From: Eggerthella sp. CAG:209
Lineage (GTDB): Bacteria; Actinomycetota; Coriobacteriia; Coriobacteriales; Eggerthellaceae
Assembly: GCA_000436075.1 (NCBI GenBank)
Contig: FR884606.1
Location: 4,234 to 38,232 of the forward strand
Direction: 5' to 3'
DNA length: 33,999 bases
Shown: positions 6,838-14,010 of the stretch, one piece after another
How the letters are laid out: each line of letters starts with the position of its first letter
Position numbering within the stretch: the stretch's first letter is position 1
Notes under the pieces: model-generated
Seen by the model: only the letters and a program-made list of their open reading frames with translations
The model's database searches: none
Told to the model about the DNA's origin: nothing
Made by a program: the position numbers and the translations under genes

Positions 6838-8034
6838 ATGCAAAAGCCATTTGAAGACCTAATCGTTCTAGATCTGTCACGCTACCTTCTGGGAGCATAC
6901 ACCAGCCTCTTTTTTGCCGACCTGGGGGCACAGGTCATCAAGGTGGAGGACACCAAGACTGGTGATTTAGTTCGTGGAGAAATGCCTATAGTCAACGGCG
7001 AGAGCTACTATCACTACGCGCTCAACAGAAACAAGGAGAGCATATCCCTTAATTTAAAGGACCAAGAAGTGCTTGAGCGTTTTTACCAGCTTGTAGCTCG
7101 TGCAGATGTCCTTGTCGAAAACTATCGCCCTGGAGTATCCAAGCGATTAAAGATCGACTTCGAAACACTCCATCGCATTAATCCCGATCTTGTCTATGTG
7201 TCTTTTTCGGCCTACGGCCAAAATGACCCACGCAGTCTTGACGCCCTTCACGATATCAACATCGTCGCAAAAACAGGTTATTACGATCTAACGGACGGTG
7301 CTGTTGCCTTGCTGCAGCCATCAGATCTCGCCGCTGCAATGGTGGGAATACAGGGGGCTTTAACGGGGCTCATCGCTCGAGACAAAGCAAGGGGAACCCA
7401 TGTCGATGTCTCGATGTACGATTCGCTTCTTTGGTGGAATGCAATGCTCGATAGCCGCTGGTTCTTCTACGGCAAAACACTTACTTCAGACATGAGAGAA
7501 TATCCGTCGGTCGGCTACAACGTCTACCGAACAAAAGACGGAAGGATGGTATCTTTCGGGCTTTACGAAAATAAGTTCTGGAACGAGTTTTGCGATGACA
7601 TCGGCAGGCCGGATCTATATGACACTTTGAAGGACACACCTAAGCAAAATCCCACCGCATATCAAGCGATTGTAGATTTCGCAGCGTCGATGACCTTCAA
7701 AGAATGGGAAAGCTGGCTAGCGGATAAAACCTACGCTATCGCACCGTGTCTCAACAAAAGCGAAGCAATAGATCTCGCCATTAGGACAAACCCCCAAACC
7801 ATTAACTACGTTAACTACCCCCGATTTGGCACTGCATTGCAGACAAACACACCGCATATCGTTGGAAACATGCACTCGAGTTTAGCCGAATCATATGAGC
7901 CCGCTTTGCTTGGCGAATCAACCCGAAGCGTTCTTTCGTGGGTCGGCGCATCCACAAAAGAAATCAATGCCATGGTTGAAAGAGGCGCAGTTATCTGCGC
8001 AGATGACGACGATTCACTCGAAGTAAGTGCCTAG
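6838..8034 (+). CDS. CaiB/BaiF family (class III) CoA-transferase 2
   Basis: A 398-residue class III CoA-transferase. It begins MQKPFEDLIVLDLSRYLLGA and has the ADLGAQVIKVED strand, LVENYRPGV, a VDVSMYDSLLWW core and a likely catalytic Asp at D163 in QPSDLAAAM. The start is supported by AAGGAGAT eight bases before the ATG. It differs from CoA-transferase 1 in nearly every motif, so the pair is not a recent duplication. Two different transferases in one unit suggest that one loads the imported acid with CoA and the other uses a different acceptor or recycles the product. The C-terminal tail is acidic (ADDDDSLE). A hairpin at 8081 ends the unit. Confidence 0.9.
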   Translation: MQKPFEDLIVLDLSRYLLGAYTSLFFADLGAQVIKVEDTKTGDLVRGEMPIVNGESYYHYALNRNKESISLNLKDQEVLERFYQLVARADVLVENYRPGVSKRLKIDFETLHRINPDLVYVSFSAYGQNDPRSLDALHDINIVAKTGYYDLTDGAVALLQPSDLAAAMVGIQGALTGLIARDKARGTHVDVSMYDSLLWWNAMLDSRWFFYGKTLTSDMREYPSVGYNVYRTKDGRMVSFGLYENKFWNEFCDDIGRPDLYDTLKDTPKQNPTAYQAIVDFAASMTFKEWESWLADKTYAIAPCLNKSEAIDLAIRTNPQTINYVNYPRFGTALQTNTPHIVGNMHSSLAESYEPALLGESTRSVLSWVGASTKEINAMVERGAVICADDDDSLEVSA

Positions 8035-8080
8035 CCCCCTTACGTTCGCAATGCACTCAATTGCAATTCTCTCCTTTATA

Positions 8081-8127
8081 GCGCGCCGACGATCCCCCCC
8101 TGATCCCGATAGTCGGCGCGCATCTCT
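8081..8127 (+). terminator. Terminator of the CoA-transferase operon
   Basis: A perfect 10-bp GC-rich stem, GCGCGCCGAC at 8081-8090 with its complement at 8112-8121, has a 21-nt loop. It is followed by ATCTCTGTTTT. The T-tail is weak, but the position 46 bp after the stop codon fits a terminator. Confidence 0.7.
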
Positions 8128-8173
8128 GTTTTCGCAAAGCACACCTCGGCCAATTGCACATAGAGCCCATTAT

Positions 8174-8306
8174 CAAGCATGATTCGATTGGGCTAACGGA
8201 ATGCTAGAACGGCTTTTTCGGTAGCGGAACCCTAACAGTTGCGCTTCAGCCAAACACGCAGTTCGTTTTCCATGCGCTCGAACTCCGCTTTGGTTCTTTC
8301 GTTGGA
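8174..8306. repeat. 133-bp direct repeat, copy B (at the intact HD gene)
   Basis: Identical to 2166-2298 at 130 of 133 positions, in the same orientation. This copy contains the genuine 3' end of the HD-domain gene (8232-8306) and 58 bp of downstream DNA. Identity stops sharply at both ends (8173/2165 and 8307/2299). Confidence 0.95.
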
Positions 8307-9125
8307 AAAACCCTCTTTTAGGCCCAAAGGATTCTTTGCAATTTCGAAAATTTCACCCTGCTCCGCCAGAATCCTACGGCTCTCGGCATAGGTAAGCTCA
8401 AAAGCGAAACAGAGAAAGCCCACAACATAGTCGGCAGGGAAAACTCGATCGTTGCGCTTTACGCAACGGCGCCCATCAAACGCTTCGAGCACCGAAGAAG
8501 AAAGCCTGCTTTGACGCAACGCATCGAGGGAAACGCCCAAAATAGTATCCATATCGCTGAGGCTGACGGTGTGAAGAATGTCCAGCTTATCGGCATCGCG
8601 CACAATGTTGCAGAAACGCCGCGTTCTATCAGGCAAATCATCGGGAAGGCGATAGTCGCCATGAGCAGCTATCGCGGCGCGGATCAGCTGATCTTCCTTG
8701 GATCCCTCGACAAAATCCCTCATGCGCACCTTGCCAGGGGCAAGCCCAGCGAAAAGGGCTATGCCAGGATTTCGGTGCGCAACCCGTCCGCCAGGCAATT
8801 CAGAGGCTACTTCGAATGGAGGCATCCCAGCAGGCTGGCTAAACAGCACTTCTGCCCCCAATTTGGCATGGTTGGTTGAACGCGCATCCGAAAACGTACC
8901 CCAACGGCGCAGTTGCTCGAATCGACCCATATCATGCAGCAGCCCAATCGTCCACGCCAGGTCGAGATCATCCTGCTTCAAACCATTGCTCTCGGCAATC
9001 CGCTCGCACAAACCGGCAACCCGCTTTGAGTGCTCGATCTTCAACGTTATGCGCTGATTACGAGAATCATACGCCTCGACGTAATCCGAAAATGCCCGTA
9101 GGACTTTACTGCGATCGATTTTCAT
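8232..9125 (-). CDS. HD-domain phosphohydrolase
   Basis: A 297-residue HD superfamily protein. Metal-binding residues are visible in order: H32 (KIEHSKRV), H64-D65 (GLLHDMGRFEQ), H86 (STNHAKLGAE), H155 (AAHGDYRLP) and D177/D179 (VRDADKLD). HD enzymes cleave phosphate esters of nucleotides or second messengers. The exact substrate cannot be told. A segment around residues 98-140 looks like an insertion relative to compact HD proteins. GAGGG stands five bases before the ATG. The last 24 codons and stop lie inside repeat copy B, and a truncated copy of this 3' end is found 6 kb away, so the gene end was the site of a duplication or integration that left this copy intact. Confidence 0.88.
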   Translation of the reverse strand: MKIDRSKVLRAFSDYVEAYDSRNQRITLKIEHSKRVAGLCERIAESNGLKQDDLDLAWTIGLLHDMGRFEQLRRWGTFSDARSTNHAKLGAEVLFSQPAGMPPFEVASELPGGRVAHRNPGIALFAGLAPGKVRMRDFVEGSKEDQLIRAAIAAHGDYRLPDDLPDRTRRFCNIVRDADKLDILHTVSLSDMDTILGVSLDALRQSRLSSSVLEAFDGRRCVKRNDRVFPADYVVGFLCFAFELTYAESRRILAEQGEIFEIAKNPLGLKEGFSNERTKAEFERMENELRVWLKRNC

Positions 9126-9223
9126 TTCAGCCCTCTTTCTTTCCCCTTAAGCTTACCCTTGCTTGAACCGCAGAGCCGCAGAAACATACAGCTTCAATCG
9201 CTGGCATTTTCCGTGCCAGAATA

Positions 9224-9253
9224 CAAAAAGCGCGCCCCCGCAGGAACGCGCTT
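9224..9253 (-). terminator. Terminator after the aminotransferase gene
   Basis: A 7-bp GC stem (AAGCGCG with CGCGCTT) around a 12-nt loop is followed on the minus strand by TTTTTG. It lies 25-54 bp past the aminotransferase stop codon. Confidence 0.75.
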
Positions 9254-9277
9254 GATAAGTGCTTGCTAGGTTGGCGC

Positions 9278-10570
9278 TTATGCCTCGAGGAGCTTTTCCA
9301 CGGAAGCAAGTTTAACGCAGCAAACGAATACCTTCAGTGCCGACTCGAGCTCTTCCAGCGGAGGAAGCGTAGGAGCGATGCGGATATTGGAATCCTTGGG
9401 ATCGTTCTTGTAGGGATAGGTAGCGCCAGCACCCGTCATGGTAACGCCAGCTTCCTTGGCCATAGCAACGATATGCTTTGCAGTCCCTTCGGGGGCATCA
9501 AACGAAACGAAGTAACCGCCGCGGGGATTGCTCCAAGAGCCACAACCCGTGCCAGCCAGGCCCTCTTCCAGCATCTTCAGAACCAGCTCAAACTTCGGAC
9601 GAATGATGGAAGCATGCTTTGCCATGTGGGCGGCGATTCCATCGGCGTCTTTAAGGAAGCGAACGTGGCGCATCTGGTTCAACTTGTCGTGACCGATGGT
9701 CTGGACGCCCATGCGCTTCTTGATTTCAGCAACGTTTTCCGGGCTTGCAGCCATAGCGGCAACGCCTGCACCAGGGAACGTTACCTTGGAAGTGGAAGCA
9801 AACTTGAAATAGCGGTTGGGGTTACCAGCCTCAACGCAAGCCTTGGCAATATCAAGAAGCTGATCCTGCTGTGCCGCATCGTCATAAAGATGATGCACGG
9901 TATAGGCGTTATCCCAGAAAATACGGAAATCTTCAGCGGCGCATTTCATGGAAGCAAGTCGACGCACTACCTCATCGGAATAGGTAACGCCGCCAGGATT
10001 GGAGTACTTGGGAACGCACCAAATGCCCTTGAATGCCGAATCGTTGGCAACCAGTTCCTCGACGGCGTCCATATCGGGGCCTTCGTCGGTCATGGGAACG
10101 GTAACCATCTCAATGCCAAACGCCTCGGTAACGCCGAAGTGGCGATCGTAACCAGGAACAGGGCAAACAAACTTTACCTTATCCAGCTGGCTCCAAGGAG
10201 TGGCGCCAAGCGTGCCGAACACCCAGCAACGCATGATGGTGTCATACATGATGTTCAAGCTGGAATTGCCGAAAACAATGGTGTTATCTGCTTCGTCATC
10301 GAGCATGGAAGCCATGAGCTTCTTGGCCTCCGGCAGACCATCAACTACGCCATAGTTGCGAATGTCGGTACCGTTTTCAGCCTTGCAATCATCGGAAGAA
10401 GGCAGGATGTCCAGCATAGGCATGCTCAAATCGAGCTGATCGGAGCCCGGCTTACCGCGTGCCATATTCAGGGACAGACCCTGAGCCTTATAGGTTTCGT
10501 ATTCTTCGGTGAGTGCAGTTTTGAGCGTGGTGAGCTCTTCCTTCCCCAGTTCCGCGTAAGTGGGCATCAT
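9278..10570 (-). CDS. Aspartate aminotransferase, subclass Ic (PLP enzyme)
   Basis: A 430-residue fold-type I aminotransferase of the branch seen in actinobacteria (relatives of M. tuberculosis Rv3722c), recognisable from LSLNMARGKPGSDQLDLS near the N-terminus, VPKYSNPGGV, DNAYTVHHL and the PLP lysine in STSKVTFPG (about K262). It interconverts aspartate and 2-oxoglutarate with oxaloacetate and glutamate, linking nitrogen and carbon metabolism. Start: two adjacent ATGs (10570 and 10567) follow GGAAGG. The longer frame to 10627 has no site and would lie in the 5' leader. A TTGCGA-17-TATACT promoter at 10636-10664 stands upstream and a hairpin terminator downstream, so it is monocistronic. Confidence 0.88.
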   Translation of the reverse strand: MMPTYAELGKEELTTLKTALTEEYETYKAQGLSLNMARGKPGSDQLDLSMPMLDILPSSDDCKAENGTDIRNYGVVDGLPEAKKLMASMLDDEADNTIVFGNSSLNIMYDTIMRCWVFGTLGATPWSQLDKVKFVCPVPGYDRHFGVTEAFGIEMVTVPMTDEGPDMDAVEELVANDSAFKGIWCVPKYSNPGGVTYSDEVVRRLASMKCAAEDFRIFWDNAYTVHHLYDDAAQQDQLLDIAKACVEAGNPNRYFKFASTSKVTFPGAGVAAMAASPENVAEIKKRMGVQTIGHDKLNQMRHVRFLKDADGIAAHMAKHASIIRPKFELVLKMLEEGLAGTGCGSWSNPRGGYFVSFDAPEGTAKHIVAMAKEAGVTMTGAGATYPYKNDPKDSNIRIAPTLPPLEELESALKVFVCCVKLASVEKLLEA

Positions 10571-10635
10571 GCTTCCTTCCATCTGCCTTACAAAGCGACT
10601 GCATCTTGCACCCGCTAGATCTACCAATCTTTTTC

Positions 10636-10664
10636 AGTATAGGTGTTGCCTGCGTCACTCGCAA
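10636..10664 (-). promoter_or_regulatory. Promoter of the aminotransferase gene
   Basis: On the minus strand, -35 TTGCGA (10659-10664), a 17-bp spacer and -10 TATACT (10636-10641) give a good vegetative promoter. Transcription would start about 60 bp upstream of the ATG. The same -35 TTGCG and -10 TATACT are seen ahead of rplB. Confidence 0.75.
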
Positions 10665-10738
10665 AAGAAGTCGCACTATTGGGCCTCAGGCGCAACGCTC
10701 CGCATCATATTAAGGGTGGGCGGCAACTTCCCTCTTTG

Positions 10739-11608
10739 TTAGAAACATCTCATTTCAGAGATTGCGCAATCATCGTACTTATTGCCTTCGTACACCGAAT
10801 CGATCCTCAGCGTAATTGAAGAAGTGCTTACCGCCGGAAAACTAATCGACTGAACCACTCGATACGAATCGGCAAGCGTTACCTGCGCTACCACCTCACC
10901 TGAATCAGCGATCAAAGACACCTGCTTCGGACGCGCATTCTTGTAATAAATGTCGGTAGATTTACCGTAACCAGCTACCAATTCCAAACAGCTTACCGTC
11001 GCCTTGCCACCAGAAGCACGAGATATTGTTACGCTCTGGTCTGCCCCTGAGCCGGAAGAACCCTCAACCCAGGCAGTGCTCCAATCCCCATCGCTTAAGT
11101 TGCTTGCAACATACGTGCCGTATTCGCTCGCGGGAAGAACCGAAGAGGCGGAATAGCTGTTCAACGGGCACGTGCTCATCTCCCCAGAAAAGCCCGACAA
11201 CGCACGAACCGAAACCTCAGTCTGTGTCGAAGAGCTCTCCTTCTTGGAAGCAACAGAGGAATCAGAACTCTTAGAGTCATGAGAAGATGCGTTACTGTCG
11301 GAATCATGAGTCTGCTGCTGCGATGCAACATTGGCAGAGGATGCCTCCCCTTCGTCCGAAGAGGGACGCATGAACAAAACCAAGCAAACGATAACCACCA
11401 ACGCAGCGGCAAGAGCCACAGAAAGAACAATCACCGCTCTGTTGACCGGTTTCTTGCTTGCCGCGGCGGGAACAGGTGAGACGGATGTTTGGCCCACGGC
11501 TTCCTGTTGGCAACCAGGCTCTGGGGCGGAACTCTGAGACAAGCCGCAATGCACACAGAACTTGTCTTCGTCTTCCAATTCCGACCCACAGTGAATGCAG
11601 TATTTCAT
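10739..11608 (-). CDS. Zinc-ribbon, membrane-anchored protein with a discoidin-like C-terminus
   Basis: A 289-residue protein with three parts. First comes an N-terminal zinc ribbon (C4-C7 and C18-C21, CIHCGSE...CVHCG). After a Pro/Ala linker comes one membrane helix (about residues 57-80). An exterior Ser/Asp-rich stretch (about 81-130) leads to a beta-rich C-terminal domain (about 150-289). The pattern LSDGDWSTAWVEGSSG in that domain is typical of discoidin/NPCBM-like carbohydrate-binding folds. The zinc ribbon would be cytoplasmic and the C-terminal domain outside. Function unknown; surface sensing or binding is a guess. Its ATG overlaps the stop of the OYE-HAD gene (ATGA) with GGAGG seven bases upstream, so the two are translationally coupled. 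Confidence 0.8.
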   Translation of the reverse strand: MKYCIHCGSELEDEDKFCVHCGLSQSSAPEPGCQQEAVGQTSVSPVPAAASKKPVNRAVIVLSVALAAALVVIVCLVLFMRPSSDEGEASSANVASQQQTHDSDSNASSHDSKSSDSSVASKKESSSTQTEVSVRALSGFSGEMSTCPLNSYSASSVLPASEYGTYVASNLSDGDWSTAWVEGSSGSGADQSVTISRASGGKATVSCLELVAGYGKSTDIYYKNARPKQVSLIADSGEVVAQVTLADSYRVVQSISFPAVSTSSITLRIDSVYEGNKYDDCAISEMRCF

Positions 11609-13281
11609 GAAAGAACCTCCCGAACAGCACTAGGAATGTCCTTGGGCGCCAAGACGCATGCCGACGCCATTGCCAACTCTTCTTCATCACCGAAGCCATA
11701 CGTGCACCCGATGAAGGGAATGCCTGCTTTCATAGCCACTTCACCATCGTGGAAACGGTCACCCACCATTACGCGAGGGATGGCATGGCGCTCCGCCACC
11801 TGCTGATAGATCTGCCATTTTGGCATTTCACCAAAATCTTCAGCACAATAATAGGCATCAAACCAGGTATCCAGCCCAAACATCGCACGATGCACCTCAC
11901 AATAGCGGGTGCGGCAATTGCTGATAAATGCGAGTTCATAGCCATCCGAGCAGAGCTCATCGAGCATTTCGGGTACCCCTGGGAACAATCGAGCCTTGCC
12001 TTCCTCGGTAAGAAGGTCCATTTCATTTCCCACGATTTCCGCTGCCTGACGCCATATTGCTTCAGGAAGGTTGGGGGCAAACGTGGTCCACATGTCTTCC
12101 GTAGTCCAACCCAGCCACCTGCTGATCCATTCATCGGTAAATTCTTGCGGCGGCATGTAACCTTCGGAAACCAGCCAGGCATACGCTTTGCGAAATGCAG
12201 GACCATAGATTGCCATGCTGTCATGCAAGGTTCCGTCGAAATCGAAGAACACCGTTCCTTTAACGCCAGTACCGCCTGCGAGTTCAATAGCATTTTTTGC
12301 CCATAGGGAATCTTTCAGAACAGCGCGACCCACGCCCACTAAATCGGCTTGGCCCCTCTCCAGCACGCGCTCGGCGCCTTCAAGGGTTCTTACGCCTCCG
12401 GTCACAATAACGGGGACCGCAACCGCTTCGCGGATAGCAGCTGAATCTTCGCCAAAATAGCCTTCGGTCTTAGAGCCGTCACCGCGGTAGCCGCATAAAC
12501 CACCCGATATATCCAGCAGATCGATTCCCGCATTTTCGAATATCTTACATGCCGCAACAGCATCTTCCCTTGTTGCTCCACCTTCTTCATAATCACAGGC
12601 GCCCAAGCGAAGCGCCAACAGATAATCGGGGCCCACCTCATTACGGACCGCCTCAATGACCTGGCAATGCAGGCGAGTACGCCCTGCTATGCTCGCACCC
12701 GAATAGTCGTCCGTGCGCTTATTGGTTATCGGGGAATAGAACTGACTCAAAAGGTATCCATGCGCCGAATGGATCTCGACGCCATCGAAGCCAGCCTCTT
12801 TAGCACGATGCGCCGCAGACGCAAAGTCGGCAATGACCTGGTCGATTTCCTGCTGAGTCATAGCATGCGCCTGCACTGCCTCCCCTCTTGTTGTGGTATA
12901 GGGCATTGCACTTGGAGCAGGCGCCGTAAGAGATTCACCGCCCAAAGCAGAAATGGACTTACCACCAGCATGGTTGATCTGTGCTACCACCTTGCAACCA
13001 TTGCGGTGGATGACCTCAACGAGCCTTTTTAGACCAGGAATGTCATCGTCCGAAGAAAAAGAAACCTGCCCTTTGCTTGCCTGGCCTTCTTTGCTGATAT
13101 AGCTGTGCTCAGCGACCACCAAACCAAAGTAGCCGCCCTTCGTCTTTTCATCGTAATACTCGCACAGGGCATCACTCACTTTGCCCTGCCCCTCCGATTT
13201 CTCGGTAGCCATCGGGGGCATTACCAAACGGTTGTGCAGTCTGACTTTCCCCAGAGGAAGAGGGTGAACCAACAAAGACAT
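11605..13281 (-). CDS. Old Yellow Enzyme-family flavin oxidoreductase fused to a HAD phosphatase
   Basis: A single 558-codon frame. Residues 1-340 are an NADH:flavin oxidoreductase/OYE barrel: the N-terminal RLHNRLVMPPMAT, active-site H171 and H174 in EIHSAHGYLLSQFYSP, then TNKRTDDYSG and the FMN-phosphate region VIVTGGVRTLEGA...VGVGRAVLKD. From about residue 343 a HAD hydrolase starts with FFDFDGTL (nucleophile D347, acid D349), followed by FISNCRT and VGDRFHDGEVAMKAG. No 4Fe-4S cysteine cluster of the larger 2,4-dienoyl-CoA reductase type is visible. OYE enzymes reduce activated C=C bonds; the HAD part resembles phosphoglycolate phosphatase-like enzymes. AAGGAG lies five bases before the ATG. 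The fusion is unusual; see findings. Confidence 0.9.
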   Translation of the reverse strand: MSLLVHPLPLGKVRLHNRLVMPPMATEKSEGQGKVSDALCEYYDEKTKGGYFGLVVAEHSYISKEGQASKGQVSFSSDDDIPGLKRLVEVIHRNGCKVVAQINHAGGKSISALGGESLTAPAPSAMPYTTTRGEAVQAHAMTQQEIDQVIADFASAAHRAKEAGFDGVEIHSAHGYLLSQFYSPITNKRTDDYSGASIAGRTRLHCQVIEAVRNEVGPDYLLALRLGACDYEEGGATREDAVAACKIFENAGIDLLDISGGLCGYRGDGSKTEGYFGEDSAAIREAVAVPVIVTGGVRTLEGAERVLERGQADLVGVGRAVLKDSLWAKNAIELAGGTGVKGTVFFDFDGTLHDSMAIYGPAFRKAYAWLVSEGYMPPQEFTDEWISRWLGWTTEDMWTTFAPNLPEAIWRQAAEIVGNEMDLLTEEGKARLFPGVPEMLDELCSDGYELAFISNCRTRYCEVHRAMFGLDTWFDAYYCAEDFGEMPKWQIYQQVAERHAIPRVMVGDRFHDGEVAMKAGIPFIGCTYGFGDEEELAMASACVLAPKDIPSAVREVLS

Positions 13282-13320
13282 ATCAGCTCCTTCGTTGCAA
13301 CAGCGAAATACTATTTATAC

Positions 13321-13349
13321 AGGATACTTGTTGCTGTGTTTCAAGACAA
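13321..13349 (-). promoter_or_regulatory. Candidate promoter of the OYE-HAD gene
   Basis: On the minus strand TTGTCT (13344-13349), a 17-bp spacer and TATCCT (13321-13326) precede the ATG by about 40 bp. An alternative TTGAAA-19-TATAAA (13314-13344) overlaps it. The -35 region touches the T-tract of the ribH terminator. Confidence 0.45.
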
Positions 13350-13434
13350 AAAACGACCCCACTCCTATGATGAGCTGCACTCTTTTCTTAAGCATCAAGA
13401 AATGGGTGCGTGCCCACAGTGGAGCGGGGTCGTT
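13348..13434 (-). terminator. Terminator of the riboflavin operon
   Basis: A 14-bp stem with one mismatch (13352-13365 with 13421-13434) is followed on the minus strand by TTTTTT. The 55-nt loop holds a smaller GGG/CCC hairpin. It begins 14 bp after the ribH stop codon. Confidence 0.75.
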
Positions 13435-13447
13435 GCCGAATTTGACG

Positions 13448-13915
13448 TTACGCCTCGATCGTCTTGATGAGGTTAACCATTTCGATGGCGCTCGTTGCGC
13501 AGTCAAAGCCCTTGTTGCCGGCCTTCGTGCCAGCACGCTCAATTGCCTGCTCGATGGTGTCGGTGGTTACCACGCCGAAGAGCACAGGCACACCGGTCTT
13601 CAGACCAACCTGAGCAACACCCTTTGCAGCCTCATTGCAAACCAGGTCGTAGTGAGACGTTGCGCCACGGATTACCGCACCCAGGCAGATAACAGCATCG
13701 TACTTGCCCGATTCGGCCATCTTCTGGGCAACCAGCGGAATCTCAAATGCGCCGGGAACCCACGCGATGTCAACATCTTCATCCTTGACATCGTGACGAA
13801 GCAGGCCATCCATTGCGCCACCGATCAGCTTTGAAGTGATGAACTCGTTGAAACGAGCAGCCACAATGCCAACCTTGATGCCCTCAGATACGAGCTTTCC
13901 TTCGAGAGTGTTCAT
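13448..13915 (-). CDS. ribH: 6,7-dimethyl-8-ribityllumazine synthase
   Basis: A 155-residue protein of normal family length, beginning MNTLEGKLVSEGIKVGIVAARFNEF. It has the substrate-binding WVPGAFEIPLVAQ, the LGAVIRGATSHYD segment with the conserved catalytic His, and GVVTTDTIEQA. It condenses 5-amino-6-ribitylaminouracil with 3,4-dihydroxy-2-butanone 4-phosphate to lumazine, the penultimate riboflavin step, usually as an icosahedral or pentameric assembly. AAAGGAAA precedes the ATG. It is the last gene of the ribD-ribE-ribBA-ribH operon and is followed by the operon terminator. Confidence 0.97.
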   Translation of the reverse strand: MNTLEGKLVSEGIKVGIVAARFNEFITSKLIGGAMDGLLRHDVKDEDVDIAWVPGAFEIPLVAQKMAESGKYDAVICLGAVIRGATSHYDLVCNEAAKGVAQVGLKTGVPVLFGVVTTDTIEQAIERAGTKAGNKGFDCATSAIEMVNLIKTIEA

Positions 13916-13935
13916 ATGCGTTTCCTTTCGCTATC

Positions 13936-13958
13936 CCCCAGCGTTTTGACGCCTGGGG
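13936..13958 (-). other. Intercistronic hairpin between ribBA and ribH
   Basis: CCCCAGCGT (13936-13944) pairs with ACGCCTGGGG (13949-13958) with one bulged C and a 4-nt loop. No T-run follows on the minus strand, so it is probably an mRNA stability or processing element rather than a terminator. Confidence 0.5.
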
Positions 13959-14010
13959 CTAATTCCATTCAATTCGGGATGCAATCCCCTATTGCCTACA
14001 GGCAGTTCCG

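Noticed and set aside
3651..8034. Oxalate degradation (Frc/Oxc/OFA) operon
   Set aside because: A carrier and class III CoA-transferases fit, but no oxalyl-CoA decarboxylase is present and the transferases lack close resemblance to formyl-CoA transferase.
2299..8173. Transposase, integrase or insertion sequence inside the repeat-bounded block
   Set aside because: No recombinase-like frame is present and no short terminal inverted repeats were found at the block ends, so I do not call it a mobile element, only a candidate island.
9263..10618. 451-codon plus-strand frame over the aminotransferase
   Set aside because: It mirrors the minus-strand aminotransferase gene almost end to end. The minus-strand product carries the PLP lysine motif, while this frame has no known motif.
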